Shown here in pieces: positions 1 through 7,320 of a stretch of DNA of 9,926 bases. The notes beneath the pieces were generated by a model. It had not been told where the DNA came from, searched no databases, and was given only the letters and a program-made list of their open reading frames with translations. Every line of letters begins with the position of its first letter. The stretch's first letter is position 1. Both the position numbers and the translations under genes were made by a program. Origin of the DNA: Pseudomonadota bacterium (GTDB lineage: Bacteria; Pseudomonadota; Gammaproteobacteria; Burkholderiales; Burkholderiaceae_C); the NCBI GenBank assembly GCA_023438115.1, contig JAEZEB010000275.1:1-9926 (forward strand). The letters run 5' to 3'.

Positions 1-904
1 GGGTAGCGGGCCGGCCCGCGGCGCGCACGGGCATCCGCCGGCCGGCGAAGACGGTGGCGATCACCGCGAGGGCGAAGCCCAGGGTGAGCAGGTCCAGGCG
101 CTCGCCGAGCAGGGGCACGGCGAACAGCATGCTGAGGAAGGGTTGCACCAGTTGCACCTGGCTGACGCGCACCGTGCCGCCGAGGGCCAGGCCGCGGTAC
201 CAGGCGAAGAAGCCGATCCACATCGAGAACACGGCGACGTAGGCGAAGCCGGCCCAGGCGGACGCGGGCAGGGCTTGCGTGGGACGCGTCCACCACGCCG
301 CCGGCAGCGTGATCGGCAGCGCGATCACCAGCGCCCAGCAGATCACGTGTTCGGCGCGCATGCGTTGGGACAGTCGCGCGCCGTAGCCGTAGCCCACCGC
401 CGCGCTGGCCATGCCGGCGAGCAGCAGGACGTCAGCGGCGTGCAGGCGCATGCCGCCGCCGGAGCGCAGCAGGGCAAAGACGACGACGAGCACGGTGCCC
501 AGGGCGGCGCAGGTCCAGAAGCCCGCCGAAGGCCGCTGCCGGTGAAGCAGGGCGCCCACGAGCGCGGTCGCGAGCGGCAGCACGCCCACGATCACGCTGG
601 CGTGCACCGCCTCGACGTAGCGCATGGCCACCGAGGTGAAGAGCGGAAAGCCGAACACGACGCCCGCGGACGTGAGCACCAGCGGCCACCATTCCTCGCG
701 CCGGGGGCGCGGCGCGCGGGTGGCCACGAGAAATACGGCGGACAAGGCGGCGGCCACCACGGCGCGGCCCAGCGCGATGAAGATGCCGGACATCAGCGGC
801 GCATCGGGCGTGCCGACGGCCAGGCGCGTCATCGGCAGGGTGAGCGCGAAGATCGCCACCCCGACGAAGCCCAGCCACAGTCCCTTGCGTTCGGCCGGAT
901 TCAT
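1..904 (-). CDS. DMT-superfamily EamA-type permease, 3' end cut by window edge
   Basis: Reading the minus strand from an ATG at 904-902 gives 301 codons open to the left edge with no stop. The protein is almost complete, because EamA permeases are usually about 290-310 residues. The translation is strongly hydrophobic, with about ten membrane segments arranged as two similar halves (roughly residues 8-138 and 150-291). This is the usual two-EamA-domain architecture of inner-membrane drug/metabolite transporters. The second half carries recognisable pieces such as WIGFFAWYRGLALGG, then QVQLVQPFLSMLFAVPLLGE, typical of this family. Its ATG overlaps the TGA of the upstream LysE-type gene (ATGA, 904-901), so the two are very likely translationally coupled in one operon. 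The substrate cannot be read from the sequence. Neighbouring genes suggest amino-acid or metabolite efflux (inference). The true stop lies just outside the window. Confidence 0.92.
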   Translation of the reverse strand, partial: MNPAERKGLWLGFVGVAIFALTLPMTRLAVGTPDAPLMSGIFIALGRAVVAAALSAVFLVATRAPRPRREEWWPLVLTSAGVVFGFPLFTSVAMRYVEAVHASVIVGVLPLATALVGALLHRQRPSAGFWTCAALGTVLVVVFALLRSGGGMRLHAADVLLLAGMASAAVGYGYGARLSQRMRAEHVICWALVIALPITLPAAWWTRPTQALPASAWAGFAYVAVFSMWIGFFAWYRGLALGGTVRVSQVQLVQPFLSMLFAVPLLGERLDLLTLGFALAVIATVFAGRRMPVRAAGRPAT

Positions 905-1515
905 ACCGTCACCATCCAGGCCGCCGTGCCCACCAGCACCAGCGCCAGCGCGCGGTTGAACCACAGCAGCCGACGGCCCTGCGCCAGCCAGTCGCGCAGC
1001 AGCGAGCCCACCAGCGCATACAGGAAGTTGCTGCTGAAGGCGAACACGGTCATGGCCAAGCAGACGAGGAGGAGACGCTCGCCCGGGTTGCTGGCCGGCT
1101 GCCCGGCGGCATTGACGACCCAGCCCGCGGTGAGCGTGAGCGCGAGCATCCAGGCCTTGATGTTGAGGAACTGCAGGCCCACGCCTTCCCAGAAGGTGAC
1201 CTGCAGCCTGGCCGCGTCGACCTCGGCCATGCGCGCGGCGTTGGCGAGTTTCCAGGCAAGCCACAGCATGTAGGAGATGCCGGCGGCCTTCACGCCCCAG
1301 CGCAGCGCCGGAACGCCCAGCACGAGCGCGCCCAGGCCGATGCCGGAGAGCGCCATGAGCAGCAGCCAGCCGGCGGGAACGGCCAGGCAGAAGTGCAGCG
1401 TGCCGCGCAGGCCGCGGTTGGCCGCGAGCGCCGTGGAGAGCGTGGTGTTCGGCCCCGGCGAGAAACTCATGGCGGTGCAGAACAGCAGCAGGGCGGTGAT
1501 CTCGGCGGGGCTCAT
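901..1515 (-). CDS. LysE/RhtB family amino-acid exporter
   Basis: A 204-residue membrane protein, the normal length for LysE/RhtB exporters. These move amino acids or related small molecules out across the inner membrane. The family's N-terminal signature is plain: residues 18-37 read FSPGPNTTLSTALAANRGLR, with the conserved PGPN at 20-23 and the following polar/Gly-Arg stretch. Later come a GLQFLNIKAW-type segment and further hydrophobic helices, about six in all. Translation starts at the ATG at 1515-1513; I see no strong Shine-Dalgarno sequence ahead of it. The stop TGA (903-901) overlaps the start of the EamA permease gene, so this is the first gene of a two-transporter operon. It is transcribed divergently from the MocR-type regulator across a 124-base gap with clear repeats, so control by that regulator is likely (inference). 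The actual substrate is unknown. Confidence 0.95.
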   Translation of the reverse strand: MSPAEITALLLFCTAMSFSPGPNTTLSTALAANRGLRGTLHFCLAVPAGWLLLMALSGIGLGALVLGVPALRWGVKAAGISYMLWLAWKLANAARMAEVDAARLQVTFWEGVGLQFLNIKAWMLALTLTAGWVVNAAGQPASNPGERLLLVCLAMTVFAFSSNFLYALVGSLLRDWLAQGRRLLWFNRALALVLVGTAAWMVTV

Positions 1516-1562
1516 TCGGGCGTCGGTTGCGGCGGGATGCGAACCAATGTAATCTGGCGCAC

Positions 1563-1630
1563 CAATACACGGCCAGTACAGTTTTCCAGATCACTTCGCG
1601 ATCTGTACTGCCCAAAACGGCAATACACGG
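1563..1630. promoter_or_regulatory. 10-bp direct repeat in divergent transporter/MocR control region
   Basis: CAATACACGG occurs twice without mismatch, at 1563-1572 and 1621-1630, 58 bases apart start to start. A near relative of its left part, CCAGTACA, lies between them at 1573-1580. The second copy ends in the GGAG Shine-Dalgarno sequence of the MocR-type gene (1629-1632, seven bases before the ATG), so a protein bound there would sit on the regulator's own translation start region. MocR-family regulators such as GabR bind widely spaced direct repeats (established for the family). That these repeats are the operator is inference. No convincing -35/-10 pair could be fixed for either divergent gene. 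Confidence 0.5.
1574..1610. repeat. Inverted repeat CAGTACAG/CTGTACTG between lysE-type gene and mocR
   Basis: CAGTACAG at 1574-1581 is the exact reverse complement of CTGTACTG at 1603-1610, an 8-bp inverted repeat with a 21-base centre. A second, offset inverted repeat overlaps it: CAGATC at 1587-1592 and GATCTG at 1600-1605, with a 7-base centre. The two have different centres of symmetry, so they are alternatives rather than one nested hairpin. The location between two divergent genes, one of them a regulator, suggests a dimer-binding operator (inference). Confidence 0.5.
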
Positions 1631-1639
1631 AGTCCTGCC

Positions 1640-3085
1640 ATGTTGATGAAGGCGTCATCGCAATCGCTCACGGAGCAGCTGGCGGGGCGGTTCGCCGAGC
1701 GCATCCGCACGCGCCTGCTGGCGCCAGGGGCGCGCCTGCCCTCGGTGCGCCAGTGCGCCGAGCAGCACGGCGTCAGCCCGTCCACCGTGGTGGCGGCGTA
1801 TGACCAGTTGCTGGCGCAGGGGCTGGTGGAGGCGCGGCGCAACCGCGGCTTTTTCGTGCGCGAGGCTTCGGTGCCGCCGGCCGAAGGCGCGGTGGTCGAC
1901 ACGCCGCCGGCCGTGTCGACCGCGTTCGCCGCGGCGCACTGGATCGTGGCGCGCCGCAATCCCGGGCCCGTGAATGCCACGACGCTGATCCGCGGCATGT
2001 TCCACCGCGTCAGCAACAAGCCGCAGCCGGGCATGGGCGTGTTCCCGCCCGAATGGCTGGAGTCGACCTTCATGCCCGCCGCCGTGCGCAAGGTGACCGG
2101 CACGCGGGCGCTGCAAGACTTCTCCCTGCAGTACGGCGAGCCGCTGGGCGATGCGACGCTGCGCCGCGCGCTGTCGACCAAGCTCGCTGGGCTCAACGTG
2201 CCGGCGGCGCCGGACCAGATCATCACCTCGGTGGGGGCGACGCACGCGCTGGACATCGTCAGCCGCACGCTGCTGCGCCCCGGCGATCCGGTGATGGTGG
2301 AAGAGCCCGGCTGGGCGGTGGAGTTCGCGCGCCTGACCGCGATGGGCATGCGCCTGCTGCCCGTGCCGCGCCGCGCCGACGGGCCGGACCTGGAGGTGAT
2401 GGCGAAGTATTGCGAGGTGCACAAGCCCAAGCTGTACGTGAGCGTGAGCGTCTTCCACAACCCCACCAGCTATTGCCTGGCCCCCGGCAGCGCGCACCGG
2501 GTGCTGCAGCTGGCGAACCAGCACGACTTCCACATCGTCGAGGACGACACCTACAACCACATCGCCCCGGCGCACGCCACGCGGCTGTCGGCCTTGGATG
2601 GCCTGGAGCGCACGATCTACGTCGGCGGCTTCGCCAAGATCCTGGCGCCCAACTGGCGCATCGGCTTCCTCGCGGCGCCGACGGCGCTGGTGGAACGGAT
2701 GCTGGACACCAAGCTGCTGGGCACGCTCACCACGCCGGCGCTGCTGGAAAAGGCGCTGGCCCTCTGCATCGAGCAGGGGCAGTTGCGCCGCCACGCCGAG
2801 CGGGTTCGCACCCGGCTGGACGTCGCGCGTGGCCGCAGCGTGAAGCTGGCGTTGAACGCGGGCTGCCGCTTCGTCGCCGAACCGGCCGGCCTGTTCGGCT
2901 GGGTGGACACGGGCGTGGACACCGATGCGCTGGCGCAGCGGATGCTGGACGAAGGCTACCTCCTCGCGCCCGGTGCGCTGTTCCACGCCGAGCGCAAGCC
3001 CAGCACGCTGATGCGCATCAACTTCGCGACCACGCAGGACGCGGCGTTCTGGAAGAAGTACGCGGAGCTGGTGAAGCGGATGTGA
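1640..3085 (+). CDS. MocR/GntR-family regulator with aminotransferase-fold PLP domain
   Basis: A 481-residue fusion typical of MocR (GntR subfamily) transcription factors. Residues about 8-75 form the GntR winged helix: LPSVRQCAEQHGVSPSTVVA at 33-52 is the recognition-helix region, followed by the GLVEARRNRGFFV wing. Residues about 115-481 form a fold-type I aminotransferase domain. It keeps PLP-binding landmarks: an NPTS segment with N274, the acidic EDD at 301-303, the probable Schiff-base lysine K333 in GGFAKILAPNWRIGF, and R459 for a substrate carboxylate. The lysine is preceded by Ala rather than the common Ser. The ATG at 1640 has GGAG at 1629-1632 seven bases upstream; Met3 is a less well spaced alternative. 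Members sense PLP plus an amino compound and regulate adjacent divergent genes (family knowledge). Here that would be the LysE-type and EamA-type exporters. The ligand is unknown, and some transaminase activity cannot be excluded. Confidence 0.95.
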   Translation: MLMKASSQSLTEQLAGRFAERIRTRLLAPGARLPSVRQCAEQHGVSPSTVVAAYDQLLAQGLVEARRNRGFFVREASVPPAEGAVVDTPPAVSTAFAAAHWIVARRNPGPVNATTLIRGMFHRVSNKPQPGMGVFPPEWLESTFMPAAVRKVTGTRALQDFSLQYGEPLGDATLRRALSTKLAGLNVPAAPDQIITSVGATHALDIVSRTLLRPGDPVMVEEPGWAVEFARLTAMGMRLLPVPRRADGPDLEVMAKYCEVHKPKLYVSVSVFHNPTSYCLAPGSAHRVLQLANQHDFHIVEDDTYNHIAPAHATRLSALDGLERTIYVGGFAKILAPNWRIGFLAAPTALVERMLDTKLLGTLTTPALLEKALALCIEQGQLRRHAERVRTRLDVARGRSVKLALNAGCRFVAEPAGLFGWVDTGVDTDALAQRMLDEGYLLAPGALFHAERKPSTLMRINFATTQDAAFWKKYAELVKRM

Positions 3086-3086
3086 G

Positions 3087-4799
3087 CTACAGCATCTCGT
3101 CCGGCGCGAAGGGGCCGATGATGCGCACGAACAGCTTCAGCCTGGTGCTCGCGCCGGGTTCGTCCTTCTCGTCGCCGAAACTCGCACCCTGCGGCGCCCG
3201 CCAGTAGAGTGCGTCGCCTTGCTGTTCCACGCGGTACGCCGCGGTGGCCAGCGTGTCCTCGATCTGGCGGGTGGCCACGCGGGCCAGCTGCGCGCCGCGG
3301 ATCAGGAGCGCGACTTCGCTGTTCTGGATCTGCGAGCGCAGGTCGAGGTTCATGGAGCCGATCACCGACCAGCGATCGTCGACGATCACCGCCTTGGAGT
3401 GCAGGCTGGCGCGCGACTTGGCATCGCTCTTGGAGCCGCCCGCGCTGCCGAACCAGCCGCCGCCGGATCCGCCGCGGCCGCTGCCCGAGCCGAGCAGCTC
3501 CGCGGCGGTTTCCGGGTCCGAGCGCATCTCGTAGAGCTCCACGCCCATCGCCAGCAATTCCTTGCGGTAGCGCGCATAGCCCGCGTGCGCGGCCGGCGCG
3601 TCGTTGGAGGCCAGCGAGTTGGTCAGCACGCGCACGCGCACGCCGCGGCGGCGCAGATCGCCGTACACGCCCATCATGCGCGGTCCCGGCACGAAGTAGG
3701 GCGAGATGATCAGCACGTCGCGCTGCGCCTGCTGCATCAGCTGCAGCAGCCCGTCGATCACGGTCTCGCCGGCGTTCACCTCGTCGTCGCCGGGACCCAC
3801 CTTCTGCGGCTGGTCGACCATCAGCGTGGACGGCGCCCAGATCAGCGGCACCGTGCGCAGGTCCATGGGCGGGCGCTCGGCTTGCGTGGCCTCGGCGTCG
3901 GTGACGGAAGGCAGCACGGTGGGCGACACGGTGACCGGCAGGACCATCGGCGGCGGCACGGTGGCGGAAGCCTTGGACGCGGAGCCCTGCGGCTGCCACT
4001 GGCGCAGGCGCTCCAGGTCGTCCTCGTCCAGCAGGGTCTGCACGGGATAGGCCAGCTTGTCGTTCCAGAAGCGGTCGAAGCTCCTGGACATGTCGCGCAC
4101 GATCCGACCGGCTGCGAGCACGTCGAGGTCGACGAAGTTCTGCTTCTCGCCGCCGCCGAAGTAGCGGTCGCCCAGGTTGCGCCCGCCCGTGATGCCCCAC
4201 GCGTTGTCCGCGATGAACACCTTGTTGTGCATGCGCTTCTGCAGGCGGTCGAAATCGTGCAGGGTGGAGAAGATGCGCCCCAGCATGTTGTTGCGGGGGC
4301 CCGTGAGCGGATTGAACAGGCGCACTTCGATGTTCGGCACGAAGGCCAGGCGCAGCACCTGGGCATGCGCGCCGACGGTGTTGAAGTCGTCCAGCAGGAT
4401 GCGAACGCGCACGCCGCGCTGCGCCGCCTCGCGGATGCGCTGCAGGATCACTTCGGTGGTGGCGTCCGCGTGGATGGCGTAGTACTGCAGGTCGAGGCTG
4501 CGGGTGGCGCCGTCCACGAGGGCCAGGCGGCTGGTGTACGCGCTTTCCACGGTGTCGAGCAGGTAGAAGCCGGAGTCGCTGCGCGCTCCCGCCTGCGCGC
4601 GGCGCGCGTGCACCAGCTGGCCGAGCGGCGTCTGGTCCGGTTGCGCGAAAGCGGTGGACGGCACCTGCTTGTCGTTGGCCGGCAGGCTGGCGCAGCCTGT
4701 CGCACAACCCAGCATCCAGGCCGCGAGCAGCCAGCGCCACACGCGCAAGGGCCGCCAGGGTGACGGGAGTGCGCGGGCTGCGGCGCGGAGGGGATTCAT
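3087..4799 (-). CDS. Phospholipase D family lipoprotein, cardiolipin-synthase (ClsC)-like
   Basis: A 570-residue protein with two complete HKD motifs: H191-x-K193-x4-D198 (MHNKVFIAD) and H467-x-K469-x4-D474 (LHSKAVIVD). Each is followed by the expected Gly/Asn element (GGRNLGDRYF, GSMNLDLRS). This makes it an active-site-complete phospholipase D superfamily enzyme, most like the ClsC/YmdC group that makes cardiolipin by phosphatidyl transfer. The exact reaction is inference. The N-terminus has a basic, hydrophobic signal with cysteines at 32 and 36 in GCATGCASL, consistent with a lipoprotein. The chosen start is the ATG at 4799-4797; the open frame continues further upstream, but only inside uup. 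At 570 residues it is longer than ClsC (about 470). Part of the excess is a Pro/Val-rich insert (about 272-312) and a Gly/Ser-rich stretch (437-456) just before the second HKD motif. It lies 83 bases downstream of uup on the same strand. Confidence 0.93.
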   Translation of the reverse strand: MNPLRAAARALPSPWRPLRVWRWLLAAWMLGCATGCASLPANDKQVPSTAFAQPDQTPLGQLVHARRAQAGARSDSGFYLLDTVESAYTSRLALVDGATRSLDLQYYAIHADATTEVILQRIREAAQRGVRVRILLDDFNTVGAHAQVLRLAFVPNIEVRLFNPLTGPRNNMLGRIFSTLHDFDRLQKRMHNKVFIADNAWGITGGRNLGDRYFGGGEKQNFVDLDVLAAGRIVRDMSRSFDRFWNDKLAYPVQTLLDEDDLERLRQWQPQGSASKASATVPPPMVLPVTVSPTVLPSVTDAEATQAERPPMDLRTVPLIWAPSTLMVDQPQKVGPGDDEVNAGETVIDGLLQLMQQAQRDVLIISPYFVPGPRMMGVYGDLRRRGVRVRVLTNSLASNDAPAAHAGYARYRKELLAMGVELYEMRSDPETAAELLGSGSGRGGSGGGWFGSAGGSKSDAKSRASLHSKAVIVDDRWSVIGSMNLDLRSQIQNSEVALLIRGAQLARVATRQIEDTLATAAYRVEQQGDALYWRAPQGASFGDEKDEPGASTRLKLFVRIIGPFAPDEML

Positions 4800-4822
4800 G
4801 GTCCAGCGACTGTAGCCGCCGG

Positions 4823-4836
4823 CCCGCCGCAGCGGG
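4823..4836. repeat. Short GC hairpin in uup-phospholipase D gap
   Basis: CCCGC at 4823-4827 pairs with GCGGG at 4832-4836 around a 4-base loop. It lies in the 83-base gap (4800-4882) between the uup stop and the phospholipase D start on the minus strand. No run of T follows it on the minus strand, so it is not a good intrinsic terminator. It could weakly attenuate read-through or have no role. Nothing else stands out in this gap, and no convincing promoter was found for the phospholipase D gene. Confidence 0.2.
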
Positions 4837-4882
4837 GCTCCCGCAAGGTCAGCAATGGCCGCCAGTGGGTGACGGTGGCAGC

Positions 4883-6754
<1,872 letters not shown>

Positions 6755-6814
6755 GGGTACGACAGGGAAAGCCAGCGAGCGTATCACCGCCGCCACGCGC
6801 GCCTTCGCCAGGCG

Positions 6815-6841
6815 TGTCGCACGGCTGTGCTTGGCTATAGT
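6815..6841 (+). promoter_or_regulatory. Possible promoter of the iorAB-type operon
   Basis: TATAGT at 6836-6841 is a good -10 element lying 26 bases before the likely GTG start, in the 113-base gap (6755-6867) shared with divergent uup. The best upstream candidate, TGTCGC at 6815-6820, is a weak -35 with a short 15-base spacer. The call therefore rests mainly on the -10 element. CTATAG (6835-6840) is palindromic, so it also reads as a -10-like element toward uup, but no -35 supports that. No repeated operator-like motif was seen in the gap. Confidence 0.4.
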
Positions 6842-6867
6842 GCAGACAGGAGTTGCAGGAGGTGGCG

Positions 6868-7320
6868 GTGGACCTGAATGTCAATGGTGCGCGCGTGCAG
6901 GTGGATGCGGATCCGGCGATGCCCCTGCTGTGGGTGCTGCGCGACCTGCTCCAGATGACGGGCACCAAGTACGGCTGCGGCATCGCCGCCTGCGGCGCGT
7001 GCACCGTGCGCGTGGCGGGCCAGGCGGTGCGCTCTTGCGTCACGCCGGTGGGCAGCGTCGCGGGCGAGCCGATCCAGACGATCGAGGGCCTGGGCACGGC
7101 CGCGAAGCCGCATGCGCTGCAGACGGCGTGGATCGCCGAGCAGGTGCCGCAATGCGGCTACTGCCAGAGCGGCATGCTGATGGCCGCGGCGGCGCTCCTG
7201 GAGAAAAAACCCAGGCCGACGGACGCCGACATCGACGAGGCAATGACCAACATCTGCCGCTGCGGCACCTACCAGCGCGTGCGCGCGGCGATCAAGCGGG
7301 CGGCGGGAGTGAAGGCATGA
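6868..7320 (+). CDS. (2Fe-2S)-binding subunit of molybdenum hydroxylase (IorA-like)
   Basis: A 150-residue iron-sulfur subunit of the xanthine oxidase family, closest in layout to isoquinoline 1-oxidoreductase alpha (IorA). It passes electrons from the molybdenum site to an outside acceptor. The N-terminal ferredoxin-like domain has C37, C42, C45 and C57 (CGIAACGAC...C) for one plant-type [2Fe-2S] cluster. The C-terminal helical domain has C96, C99, C130 and C132 (QCGYC, ICRC) for the second. All eight ligands are present. I chose the GTG at 6868 because AGGAGG (6857-6862) sits five bases upstream and the protein then begins VDLNVNGARV, the expected first strand. A GTG at 6862 and a TTG at 6853 are alternatives. 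There is no signal peptide. If the enzyme is exported, this subunit would travel with the Tat-bearing large subunit. Its TGA overlaps the next gene's ATG. Confidence 0.95.
   Translation: MDLNVNGARVQVDADPAMPLLWVLRDLLQMTGTKYGCGIAACGACTVRVAGQAVRSCVTPVGSVAGEPIQTIEGLGTAAKPHALQTAWIAEQVPQCGYCQSGMLMAAAALLEKKPRPTDADIDEAMTNICRCGTYQRVRAAIKRAAGVKA

Noticed and set aside
1655..2986. A 443-codon open frame antisense to the MocR-type gene
   Set aside because: Same composition artefact: rich in Arg, His, Gln and Ala, with no domain, and completely covered by a well-supported gene.
6755..6867. Shared operator or promoter for uup and the IorAB-type operon
   Set aside because: No repeated or palindromic motif longer than CTATAG was found, and no -35/-10 pair toward uup could be supported.
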